64,000 nt of DNA from JAUIAI01 sp049680625. Lineage in GTDB: Bacteria; Pseudomonadota; Gammaproteobacteria; Burkholderiales; Burkholderiaceae_E. Positions 27,801 to 35,643 of this stretch are shown here, in pieces. A program made the position numbers and the translations under genes. The stretch is from assembly GCA_049680625.1 (NCBI GenBank), contig JBAUID010000072.1:1-64000 (forward strand). Direction: 5' to 3'. Every line of letters starts with the position of its first letter. The stretch's first letter is position 1. The notes under the pieces are model-generated. The model saw only the letters and a list, made by a program, of their open reading frames with translations, ran no database searches and was not told the origin of the DNA.

Positions 27801-29675
27801 GATATGAGTGGTGATGTTTTTGGCAATGGCATGTTGTTGTCTGAACATATTCAACTGATCGCGGCATTCGATCATCGGCATATCTTTATTGACCCGACGC
27901 CAGACGCCGCTGTCAGTTATGCAGAGCGAACGAGACTGTTTTCTCTGCCGCGCTCCTCGTGGGCTGACTACGACACCCAGCTGCTGTCAAAGGGTGGTGG
28001 GGTCTGGCCGCGTACGGCCAAGTGGATCTCCCTGTCACCTGAAGTTAAGAATGCGCTTGGGGTTCAGGCGTCAAGAATGACACCGGCCGACTTGATCAGT
28101 GCCATTCTTAAAGCACCTGCGAATTTGTTATACAACGGCGGAATAGGGACATACGTCAAGTCGAGCAAAGAGTCCCACGGGGATTGTGGAGACCGTGCAA
28201 ATGATGGCATTCGGGTTGACGCAGCCGAACTGCGCTGCCAGGTTGTTGCCGAGGGCGGTAACCTTGGTCTCACCCAGCTGGGGCGAATTGAATTCGCACT
28301 CAATGGCGGGCTGATCTGTACCGATGCAATCGATAATTCTGCCGGGGTCGATTGCTCAGACCACGAAGTTAATATCAAAATTCTGCTCAATGCCGTGGTT
28401 ACTGATGGCGAATTAACCACCAAGCAACGCAATCGTCTGCTGATGGCCATGACTGATGAAGTGGCTGAACTGGTACTGAAAGACAATGTCGATCAGAACC
28501 GGATTCTAGGGCTGGCGCGCCACGGCGCAATCGAATGGCTTGATGAGCAAGTTCAATTCATGCGGGCCATGTCGTCAGCAGGGCGATTGAATCGCCGTAT
28601 TGAGTACCTGCCTTCTGACGACGAAATTGCTGAGCGACGGCTGAACGGAATTGGGCTGACAACACCAGAAGTGGCTGTCTTGCTTGCCTACGCAAAAATG
28701 ACTCTTTTCGAAGAGCTGCTTGACTCTGATCTGCCCGGTGATCCAACCGTTGGAACGGTCCTTGAAGAGTATTTCCCCAAGCGTTTGTCGGCACAATTTG
28801 ACGGACAGATGCAGCGCCACCCGTTACGACGCGAGATTATTGCGACCAAGGTAGTGAACGGGATGGTAAATAATGTCGGGCCGGGGTTCTTACACCGGAT
28901 TAGCGAAGAAACCGGCGCAGAGTCGAGCGACATTGTGCGTGCCTATCTCGCTGCGCGTGACGTTTTTGGTTTGCAGGCGATCTGGCATGATATTGAAGCG
29001 CCCGAACACAGTATTCCGATGCAGGCGCAATATGTGATGCATATGGCATCCGTACATTTGCTGGGGCGTGCGGCCAAGTGGTTTTTGCGCCACCAGCTGG
29101 CCCTGCGATCGTTGGCGGCAACCATTGACCGGTTCACACCCGGCGTCGCGCAGATCAGCGCTCAATTGAATGGCTGGTTAAACGAACAAGACCGTACCGC
29201 ACTTGAGGCCCGTGTCAATTCGCTGGTCGATAGCGGCGTGCCAAAACTACTTGCCATAAAGGTGTCACAACTGGAAACGCTGGTGTCAGCGCTTGACATC
29301 GTTGAAGTCGCTGCGCAGACGGATGATGGCATCGATTCTGTCGCAGCGGCATATTTTGGCATTAGTGGCCGGCTCAACCTGGGTTGGATTGCGCAACAAA
29401 TTGACCAGTTGTCGGCTGACTCACACTGGCAACGACTTGCCCAGGTTGCGGTTCGTGAAGAATTGGCCGGGCTGGCCCGTGTGATTGCGCAATCGGTACT
29501 TGAGCAAGACACATCAGTACAAACTGGGGCGGGTTCGCGCATCGAAAACTGGACGACCCAACACGGCGCTCAGCTTGCTCGGTGGGACAAATTGCTGAGT
29601 GAAATGAAATCAAGTCCGGCTGTTGGCAAAGAAATGGTGCCGGTGATGTTATGGGAGCTACGCACAATGGCGTGA
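24840..29675 (+). CDS. gdhB: NAD-specific glutamate dehydrogenase, large (about 180 kDa) type
   Basis: The 1611 residues match the GDH180 class (as in Pseudomonas GdhB), which oxidatively deaminates glutamate to 2-oxoglutarate with NAD. The N-terminal 700 residues hold ACT-like regulatory modules. The catalytic core begins near 780: GGPVARGGLRWSDRREDFRT, then VIVPVGSKGGFVLKG with the substrate Lys, and a Rossmann part with VVGIGDMSGDVFGNGML. LRCQVVAEGGNLGLTQLGR near 1135 is also conserved. The start is the first ATG in frame. It is monocistronic. The enzyme links the nearby amino acid importer to central metabolism by inference. Confidence 0.94.
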   Translation: MVSKASKSRIDELLELINTRLAPEQASQASEFVKIYYAHVAAEDLAGRPIEELYGAALSHWHFANSWPGKEAKLRVYNARADEHGWQSTHTVIDIVNIDMPFLVDSISMEVNRLGLTLHLIVHPVMRIVRDSKHRIVRISGSHDPLKGGRLESLIHVEVDRRTEPAAIEELRNGLSLILAQVRLAVSDWKPMHDKLLEVANQRDESPPATAGDISEEVTFLRWVADHHFVILGYRDHDLLHSEQDGYMLRAVAGSGLGILRDKPIGRGTSGLVPGLSASFANLPADVRARASEPSLLLLTKSNNRAPVHRPGYMDYIGVKRFDDSGRVIGEQRFIGLYTSNAYRKSVNEIPILRRKAQAVASRTNFLPGSHAAKALVTILEQYPRDELFQIEEEELLDTATGILRLGERQRTRLFIRHDAFRRFVSCLIFVPRENYNTDLRTRIEELLLDAFDGKSSEFSVQFSDSPLARLWIVVRTPSAPRIDVSSLEQKIVFASRRWVDLLRDALLGAYGEERGSELFLRYASGMSAGYREAHTPGLAVRDIDQFEQLSPDNALGLNLYVPIGTEPGHLRFRLYHVGELAPLSHSLAMLELMGVVVLDERPFKIKRDNGKQIWIEDFGIAVPEDLEIDVDSLRVRFHDAFQRTWRGENESDPFNRLVLAAGLDWRSVTILRAYARFMKQATSTFSQSYVEQALASQPETTRALVELFLTRFDPEFSGNRDDAQEKQSAAILANLESVSNLDEDRILRQYLALIQATVRTNFFQRNAFDEPKLALSFKFESAKIPGLPEPKPLFEIFVYSPRFEGVHLRGGPVARGGLRWSDRREDFRTEVLQLAKAQQVKNAVIVPVGSKGGFVLKGPPQGDRDQLQAEGIACYQAYLRAMLDLTDNMVVGKVVPPPFVVRHDADDPYLVVAADKGTATFSDFANNVAQEYDYWLGDAFASGGSVGYDHKKMAITARGAWESVKRHFRSIGVDTQTQVFTVVGIGDMSGDVFGNGMLLSEHIQLIAAFDHRHIFIDPTPDAAVSYAERTRLFSLPRSSWADYDTQLLSKGGGVWPRTAKWISLSPEVKNALGVQASRMTPADLISAILKAPANLLYNGGIGTYVKSSKESHGDCGDRANDGIRVDAAELRCQVVAEGGNLGLTQLGRIEFALNGGLICTDAIDNSAGVDCSDHEVNIKILLNAVVTDGELTTKQRNRLLMAMTDEVAELVLKDNVDQNRILGLARHGAIEWLDEQVQFMRAMSSAGRLNRRIEYLPSDDEIAERRLNGIGLTTPEVAVLLAYAKMTLFEELLDSDLPGDPTVGTVLEEYFPKRLSAQFDGQMQRHPLRREIIATKVVNGMVNNVGPGFLHRISEETGAESSDIVRAYLAARDVFGLQAIWHDIEAPEHSIPMQAQYVMHMASVHLLGRAAKWFLRHQLALRSLAATIDRFTPGVAQISAQLNGWLNEQDRTALEARVNSLVDSGVPKLLAIKVSQLETLVSALDIVEVAAQTDDGIDSVAAAYFGISGRLNLGWIAQQIDQLSADSHWQRLAQVAVREELAGLARVIAQSVLEQDTSVQTGAGSRIENWTTQHGAQLARWDKLLSEMKSSPAVGKEMVPVMLWELRTMA

Positions 29676-29721
29676 GTCAAGACTTCGGTGAGCTGGCGCG
29701 TATTCACGCCTACCTCGTTCC

Positions 29722-30291
29722 TCAACCGGTTGTTTTTGGGGGCCAAACCCCGGCGGCCTGAAGCTCGGACATTGTCTGGTCGGTAAACTCCGCTTGCGGG
29801 GCATCGCCACTGATAACAAACATCAGAACATGGTCGCCGTCAGGATCGTCGAAGCTGACGTTTTCGAAGCGACGAACTGCACCCGGCGGAAAAGAGATTG
29901 TATCCAGTGGCTGCAAGTCGATTGACTCGATCTGTTGTTCCTCGTTAAGCCAGCTGGCCCGCCATGTGCCGCGCATGCAGATAAAAGTTTCGTTTGTGTC
30001 GTGGTTGTGCATCATTGGCCCTTTACCCGGTTTCGCACGGCAATAGCCAAGATTAAACCCTTCGCTGACGGGGATTGCGGACAGACGGGCCGCATCGTCG
30101 CCAACCGGGGAAGTTGCTGCTTCATTGTCGGTTTCGGGTGGCTGAAAACCGATGACGTTGTATAGAGTTCGTTCGGCCGATGGCATACGACTGTCAGGTA
30201 GACCACCGTCAGAGCCGACCAACTCGTTAAAGCGGGCGACACGTTTCAATATTTCAAAACGGCTGTATCCGCGGCGTGGCAACTTCTCCAT
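29722..30291 (-). CDS. Cupin-domain protein
   Basis: Small cytoplasmic protein of 189 residues. The central part has the two cupin motifs: GKGPMMHNHDTNETFICMRG (metal-binding His pair and Glu) and a second with PPGAVRRFENV, where one ligand His is replaced. The C-terminus contains DGDHVLMFVISG. Function may be an oxygenase, isomerase or ligand sensor. It lies 41 bp after the hydroxyacid dehydrogenase gene on the same strand, so the two probably form an operon acting on one small-molecule substrate. Confidence 0.75.
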   Translation of the reverse strand: MEKLPRRGYSRFEILKRVARFNELVGSDGGLPDSRMPSAERTLYNVIGFQPPETDNEAATSPVGDDAARLSAIPVSEGFNLGYCRAKPGKGPMMHNHDTNETFICMRGTWRASWLNEEQQIESIDLQPLDTISFPPGAVRRFENVSFDDPDGDHVLMFVISGDAPQAEFTDQTMSELQAAGVWPPKTTG

Positions 30292-30332
30292 TGTTCACCT
30301 CTTTTTTAGTGATCCCGCATTGGTTAGACTTT

Positions 30333-31352
30333 TTAGCGAGCCGGGTCCCCCGTTTGGGCCAACCCATTCATGGCAATATTTTGAAGTGGTTCTTCGCGCC
30401 TCAGGCGTTCGATGTTATCGGCGACAAATTGCCACCGTCTTTCCTGTAGTTCTTTTGTCCAACCACTTTCGTGGGCGCTGAGAATTGTATTGGGTAAGTC
30501 GTGAAAGCGTTGGTTTGATGGCCAGGGTTCCGGGTTTGTCCGATCGGGGTAGTTGTACCAGGTATCAATGATTGCGCCACCAATGTGATGGTTTACCAGG
30601 GCATCGTACAAGGCGTCTTCGTCGATTATTGCTCCGCGCGCAACATTGATTATCCAGGCATCGTCTTTCATTTTGTCAAGAAACTCTGCATCGACCATGC
30701 CGCGGGTGGCATCGTTTAAGTCGCACGCAATCAGAACGTAGTCGCTCTGCGCGAGTAATTCGGCAGTGCGATCCGGTGTGCCAAGCCATTGCAGCTCTGG
30801 TGGCGTGGGCATGGTTGAGCGGCGGATACCAATTACCGAAATGCCAAAAGCCGCGGCACGGCGGGCGACTTCCTCTCCGATATGGCCGTAACCAATCACA
30901 CCGATTGTGGCACCCTGGATTTCCCCGTGATAGACCGAATTTCCCGGCCCTTTACCGTCCCATCCGGATTTTCGAAACGTCGAGTCCATGCGACGCAACC
31001 CGATACGGGATTCGAGAATAGTTAACATAACGTATTCGGCTATCGGTACTTCGTGCTCGTAGGTATTACACAAAGGGACATTTTGCGGTACGTTTTCGGG
31101 CCTGGCCCACTCGTAACCTGCCCATGGCACCTGGATTAGTTTCAACCGCGGTGTTGGTGGCCAGGCAGGCGTTGGGATTGGTCCGCCCACAATGACGTCA
31201 GCCTGGGCAAGCATTGACTCAAAGTCTTCAGGTTTGCCGTCACTGACATCCCAGACAAGCAATTGCCATCCCGGTGACAGTCTGGGCTCTAACTGGGCGG
31301 CGCGGCTGACCGCTGTCTGGCCGTAAACCAGGACAACAGGGTTTTTAATCAT
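30333..31352 (-). CDS. D-isomer-specific 2-hydroxyacid dehydrogenase family protein
   Basis: NAD(P)-dependent dehydrogenase of 339 residues. The nucleotide site is IGVIGYGHIGEEVARRAAAF near residue 150. The catalytic Arg lies in INVARGAIIDEDAL, the Glu follows in the next helix, and the His appears in ILSAHESGWT, in place of the more common TPH-type segment. Family members reduce 2-keto acids or act as phosphonate/formate dehydrogenases. The N-terminal strand VVLVYG and the tail are complete. Divergent from DUF1415 with only a short gap. Confidence 0.83.
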   Translation of the reverse strand: MIKNPVVLVYGQTAVSRAAQLEPRLSPGWQLLVWDVSDGKPEDFESMLAQADVIVGGPIPTPAWPPTPRLKLIQVPWAGYEWARPENVPQNVPLCNTYEHEVPIAEYVMLTILESRIGLRRMDSTFRKSGWDGKGPGNSVYHGEIQGATIGVIGYGHIGEEVARRAAAFGISVIGIRRSTMPTPPELQWLGTPDRTAELLAQSDYVLIACDLNDATRGMVDAEFLDKMKDDAWIINVARGAIIDEDALYDALVNHHIGGAIIDTWYNYPDRTNPEPWPSNQRFHDLPNTILSAHESGWTKELQERRWQFVADNIERLRREEPLQNIAMNGLAQTGDPAR

Positions 31353-31406
31353 TGAATCTCACTTATGGTTTCTTGGAAGGTGCAGGCGGGCTATTCTAAG
31401 CAGACC

Positions 31407-32051
31407 ATGAGAATCCCAAGTAATCAACCCGGGACACCCGAAGCCGGCCTGGCAGCGGCCAGCGCAACCGTGCATAACCACGTCAGGCAATGGCTGGAGC
31501 GTGCCGTGCTTGGCCTGAATCTGTGCCCGTTTGCCAGGCCGGTTCATGAGAATGGTCTTCTCCCTGTGCGTGTGGTTTGGGTGCGGGATGAAATCTCGCT
31601 GCTGATCATTCTCGAGCAAGAACTGCGGGCCTTGAATGAGTCTGAAGCTGAACAAGTCGAATCCAGCCTGCTGGTACATCCTGTAGTGTTGCAGTCATTT
31701 AGTGACTACAACAGCTTTCTCGACCGGGTTGACGATACGGTGAACCTGCTAGGTCTGAATGGCGTGATTCAGGTCGCCAGTTTTCACCCGGATTACCAGT
31801 TTGCCGGCGTTGCTGCTGACGACATCACTAACTGCACTAACCGGGCACCGTATCCGATGTTGCATCTGTTACGCGAATCCAGTGTCGGTGGCGCCGTTGA
31901 CAGTCTGCGTGATCCGGCTTCGATTCCGGAGCGCAATCAGAAAACCCTTGAGACACTTGGCAGGAATGGCTGGGACCAACTGAGTTCTGCCTGGAAACCG
32001 GACCGCCCAACGGACCGCCCAACGCAAACCACCTTACCACCGGATTCGTGA
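31407..32051 (+). CDS. DUF1415 family protein
   Basis: Conserved proteobacterial family of unknown function. Diagnostic stretches are VLGLNLCPFARPV near the N-terminus and SFHPDYQFAG followed by NRAPYPMLHLLRE. The open frame reaches back to 31365, but ATG 31407 places the conserved part at the usual distance; the protein is then 214 residues. The tail contains a 12-bp direct duplication (32001-32012, 32013-32024) encoding two Asp-Arg-Pro-Thr units, probably slippage. Confidence 0.8.
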   Translation: MRIPSNQPGTPEAGLAAASATVHNHVRQWLERAVLGLNLCPFARPVHENGLLPVRVVWVRDEISLLIILEQELRALNESEAEQVESSLLVHPVVLQSFSDYNSFLDRVDDTVNLLGLNGVIQVASFHPDYQFAGVAADDITNCTNRAPYPMLHLLRESSVGGAVDSLRDPASIPERNQKTLETLGRNGWDQLSSAWKPDRPTDRPTQTTLPPDS

Positions 32052-32095
32052 CTGCCCGCATATCCCCACAAGTGGGCCCCCCGGCCCGGGTTTAC

Positions 32096-32120
32096 GGTGC
32101 CCAGTGAAGGTGCCCAGTGA
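32096..32120. repeat. Tandem 12-bp repeat upstream of the protease gene
   Basis: GGTGCCCAGTGA occurs twice (32096-32107 and 32109-32120), one base apart. It lies in the 167-bp gap between DUF1415 and the LonB-like gene and could be a pair of binding sites or a slippage product. Confidence 0.5.
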
Positions 32121-32218
32121 CTCGCGACCCCCGGCTCCAGGTCGTCACCCCGCATAATGCTCATATTGGTCATCGACGACCCCCGTAACTTTTCAGCCGA
32201 ACTTGTTAGACTTTCGCA

Positions 32219-34618
32219 ATGAACCGAATTGAACCGCAGTTGCTTGCCCGCCGGACAGACCCGGCCTCCCTGACCATCCCTGCCGACTGTACCGCTGGTG
32301 AGCTTGCCTCCCTGGTTGGACACGGGCGGGCGGCGAAGGCTATTTCTTATGCACTCGGCGTCAACCTGCCGGGATATAACTTATTTGTCATGGGGCCTCT
32401 GGGTATTGGTAAGTCCCGTTTTGTGCGCGCTGCGATCGCGCAGCGAGGCAAACAATCCACTGGCCGCGACTGGGTTTACGTGCATAACTTCGAGTCGCCC
32501 GACAATCCGGTGGCCATTAGCCTTGAGGCCGGTGATGGTTTAACCCTGCGCAATGATGCCCGTAAACTGCTTGAAGAACTCAAGGTGACGATTCCGGCGA
32601 GTTTCGAGTCGGATACCTACGCCAACGAGGTTGCCCGCATCCAGTCGTCAATCAACGAGGCCCAGTCGGTCGCCCTTAAAGAAATTTCAGAAGAGGCACT
32701 GAAAGACGGCATTGGTTTGATTCAGACCCCCCAGGGGTTTTCATTTGCACCGGTTAGTGACGGAGAGGTCATCGCTCCGGAAGCCTTCAACAAATTGTCA
32801 GAAGCCGAGCAGGAAAGACTGCGCGAATGCATGAAACAGCATGAAGATAAATTACAGAAGGTGATGCGGGACAACAATCGTTATCGTCGTGACCAGGTTG
32901 CCAAAATGCGCGAAGTGAATCGCGAGACAACCGGTTTTGCGGTAGACCCCTCTATTGATGAGCTCAAGGTTCGCCATAAAAAGTATCCGGCAGTTTGCAA
33001 ATGGCTTGAACAAATTCATGATGATCTGCTCGAGAATTTTGCAGATTTTCTTCCGGAGCACGACAGCCAGGAAAAAGAAAGTCCGTTCGGGACAAAAAAG
33101 GACCTCGGACGTTTTGAGGTGAACCTGCTGACTCGGTCTTCGGACGGCAGTGCGCCAATTATCGAGGCTGAGCATCCCACTTTGCCAGCCTTGCTCGGGC
33201 GGGTGGATTACAAGTCGCAATTTGGTGGTATTGCCACTGACTTTCGTCTGATTAAGCCGGGCAAACTACACGAGGCCAATGGTGGATACCTGCTGATTGA
33301 TGCGTGGCGCCTGTTCTCAGAACCCTATGCCTGGGACGCACTGAAACGCAGTCTGCAACGCCGGGCGATTCAAATTGAATCGGTTGCTGAAGCTGCTGGA
33401 TCAGCTACCCCGGCCCGGCTTGAACCCGCATCTATTCCCCTTGATGTCAAAGTGATCTTGTTTGGCGAGCGATACGCGTTTTATACCTTATCCGAGCATG
33501 ATCCGGATTTTGCCGCCTTGTTTCGGGTAGTGGCCGACTTTGATAATGCGTTACCCCGGGACGATGAACATGCCAACGGTCTTGTGCAAGTCTTACTTGA
33601 GCAGGCTTCGGCCAACCAGTTGCAACCCCTGGACAAGTCGGCGTTGGCCCGTTTGCTTGACCAGGCTGCCAGGCTGGCTGATGACGCCACCCGGTTGTCA
33701 TCTCATGTTCAACACCTGAGCGAAGTCGCGGTTGAGGCTGATCACGTTGCCCGCTCGGCCGGCGCAACCGTTACCACCGCAGAGCATGTGCGCACCGCAA
33801 TTGCCGATCGTCGTGAACGGGTCAGCCGCTCACATCTGGAATACCAGCGTTCCATTTTGCGCGGCACGATGCTGATAGATACCGACGGCCGCGAGATTGG
33901 ACAGGTAAACGGCCTGGCTGTTTATGAAATGAACGGTGAAGGCTTTGGCCATCCCAGCCGCATTACGGCTACAACCCGGCTTGGTGATGGCACGATGATC
34001 GACATCCAACGCGAAACCCAGATGGGTGGCGCTGTTCATACCAAGGGCATGCTGATCCTGACCTCATACCTGGCGGCGCGCTACGCGGCCCGTCAACCCT
34101 TGCCGGTCAACGCCAGCCTCGTGTTTGAGCAAAGTTACGGGCCGGTTGATGGTGACAGTGCAACCATTGCCGAGTTGTGCGCGTTGCTGTCTTCGCTGTC
34201 GTCTTTACCCGTCCGCCAGGATCTCGCGGTTACCGGATCAATGAATCAACAAGGCGAAGTGCAGGCAATTGGCGGGGCCAACGAAAAAATTGAGGGCTTT
34301 TTTGATATTTGCAAAAAGCGTGGCCTGACCGGCACCCAGGGCGTCATTATCCCGGCAAGCAATGTCGAGCACCTGATGCTGACCGAAGAAGTTGTTGACG
34401 CCGCCGCGGCCGGACAATTTCATATCTATTCGGTGTCCCATGTGGATGAGGCACTCGAACTGTTGCTCGATGCACCAGTTGGCAGCTCTAGCGACGGGCC
34501 GCAGGCCGGGACAATTGGCGGCCGCGTTCAACAACGACTAAGTGATTACCTGGCGCATCGCTCTGGAGGTCGGGCCGCAGCCCGACGAGCCCGTTATGCG
34601 GGTGGTGATCGTGACTGA
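32219..34618 (+). CDS. LonB-like ATP-dependent serine protease (AAA+ / S16)
   Basis: This 799-residue protein belongs to the Lon-like group that includes E. coli YcbZ. The N-terminal AAA part has Walker A GPLGIGKS at residues 59-66, and residues 130-290 form a charged coiled-coil insertion. The C-terminal S16 domain has the Ser nucleophile in PVDGDSATIAE and the Lys general base in GGANEKIEGFFD, separated by the usual TGSMNQQGEVQAIGG. Substrates are unknown. It overlaps the following Usp-like gene by 23 bp, suggesting coupled synthesis. Confidence 0.87.
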   Translation: MNRIEPQLLARRTDPASLTIPADCTAGELASLVGHGRAAKAISYALGVNLPGYNLFVMGPLGIGKSRFVRAAIAQRGKQSTGRDWVYVHNFESPDNPVAISLEAGDGLTLRNDARKLLEELKVTIPASFESDTYANEVARIQSSINEAQSVALKEISEEALKDGIGLIQTPQGFSFAPVSDGEVIAPEAFNKLSEAEQERLRECMKQHEDKLQKVMRDNNRYRRDQVAKMREVNRETTGFAVDPSIDELKVRHKKYPAVCKWLEQIHDDLLENFADFLPEHDSQEKESPFGTKKDLGRFEVNLLTRSSDGSAPIIEAEHPTLPALLGRVDYKSQFGGIATDFRLIKPGKLHEANGGYLLIDAWRLFSEPYAWDALKRSLQRRAIQIESVAEAAGSATPARLEPASIPLDVKVILFGERYAFYTLSEHDPDFAALFRVVADFDNALPRDDEHANGLVQVLLEQASANQLQPLDKSALARLLDQAARLADDATRLSSHVQHLSEVAVEADHVARSAGATVTTAEHVRTAIADRRERVSRSHLEYQRSILRGTMLIDTDGREIGQVNGLAVYEMNGEGFGHPSRITATTRLGDGTMIDIQRETQMGGAVHTKGMLILTSYLAARYAARQPLPVNASLVFEQSYGPVDGDSATIAELCALLSSLSSLPVRQDLAVTGSMNQQGEVQAIGGANEKIEGFFDICKKRGLTGTQGVIIPASNVEHLMLTEEVVDAAAAGQFHIYSVSHVDEALELLLDAPVGSSSDGPQAGTIGGRVQQRLSDYLAHRSGGRAAARRARYAGGDRD

Positions 34619-35438
34619 TAAGCTGACACCGTCGCTGACGGTGCTTCTCGATCCGTCACTGGGGCATCGTGCGCCGCTTGAAGCTGCGGCTCTGCTCGCC
34701 CGCAATCTTGGCTTGAGGATGACTGTTGTAGTGCTGGAAAACCCTGACTTCAATGCGCTGGCACGATTGCCGTTTTCCCGAGAATTAAGAATCAGCTCGT
34801 CAGCCTGGAGCGCCATTGAAGTCGATTTGGTGGTTAGCAGTTTTACTGCTCAGTTGCGGCGCACTGAAAGACTGCTGCGCGATATTGCCAATTCTTTAGA
34901 TGTGCCCTGGGAGATCAAACAAGTGCGGTCTCGTTACCAGGCCGCCGCTGAACGCTTCTGGTCTGACCGTGCCGTTTTAGTGCTGGACCGTCCTCCCCAG
35001 GTGCCGGTCAATCAAAAGAGGCGCTACCGGCAAGTGCTAGTGGTTTTTGATGGCAACGAGGCGGTGCTTCGGGCCGGGCTGGTGTTGGCACAAGGCATTG
35101 GCTTGATGATGACTATCCTGGTGGTCGCGGATAATGTGGCGTCGTTCGGTGAACGACGCGATCAGGCCCGAACAATCTTGGAATCGCCGGTATTCACCCC
35201 CGCGGTTCAGGCATCGCCGATACCGCGAGCTGCACATTTGCCTGTCCAGTGGCGTTGGCAGGCCCTGAATGATGACCCTGCACAGAGTGGTCAGGCAATT
35301 GTTTCCCGCCTCGCACATGAGACGCGGGCCAGTCAGAGCCTTATTGTCCTGCCGAAACTAAGCCAGCATTGCCCTGTGCCCAAAGCCCTGGCGAGCTTGA
35401 ATTCGGCGACGATTGTTCTCGTCCCTATGCCAGGCTGA
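34596..35438 (+). CDS. Usp-like protein with two alpha/beta modules
   Basis: From ATG 34596 the protein has 280 residues. Two modules open with strand-like stretches RVVIVTDKLTP and RQVLVVFDGNEA, and end near VLVLDRP and LIVLPK/TIVLVPMPG, as in tandem universal stress proteins. The ATP-binding G-2x-G-9x-G(S/T) motif is not visible, so nucleotide binding is doubtful. It starts inside the 3' end of the protease gene; GTG 34611 is an alternative start giving an 8-bp overlap. A partner or adaptor role for the protease is conjecture. Confidence 0.6.
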   Translation: MRVVIVTDKLTPSLTVLLDPSLGHRAPLEAAALLARNLGLRMTVVVLENPDFNALARLPFSRELRISSSAWSAIEVDLVVSSFTAQLRRTERLLRDIANSLDVPWEIKQVRSRYQAAAERFWSDRAVLVLDRPPQVPVNQKRRYRQVLVVFDGNEAVLRAGLVLAQGIGLMMTILVVADNVASFGERRDQARTILESPVFTPAVQASPIPRAAHLPVQWRWQALNDDPAQSGQAIVSRLAHETRASQSLIVLPKLSQHCPVPKALASLNSATIVLVPMPG

Positions 35439-35459
35439 GTTTATTCGGGGCTGGTGGCT

Positions 35460-35487
35460 GTTGAAACTGGCGAGATCACCCCAATAT
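35460..35487 (+). promoter_or_regulatory. Candidate sigma-32 heat-shock promoter of htpG
   Basis: GTTGAAA (35460-35466) and CCCCAATAT (35479-35487), 12 bp apart, closely match the sigma-32 consensus CTTGAAA / CCCCATNT. The pair lies about 155 bp before the htpG ATG, on the correct strand, leaving a long 5' leader. Confidence 0.75.
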
Positions 35488-35549
35488 GGCCGCATTGAGA
35501 GGCGGTTTGAAAAGACCGTAGGCCCTGGCACTGTTCGGGGACGAATCGT

Positions 35550-35572
35550 ATTAATCGAAATTCTCGATTAAT
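35550..35572 (+). promoter_or_regulatory. Inverted repeat in the htpG leader
   Basis: Perfect 9-bp arms ATTAATCGA and TCGATTAAT flank an AATTC loop. It lies between the proposed heat-shock promoter and the gene, so it could be a leader hairpin or an operator for a second regulator. Confidence 0.55.
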
Positions 35573-35643
35573 TTCAGAGCGCCAGCGCTTATAGCGACAT
35601 AAACCGATCATACCTAACTAATGAACCAGAGAGCATCGCACCA

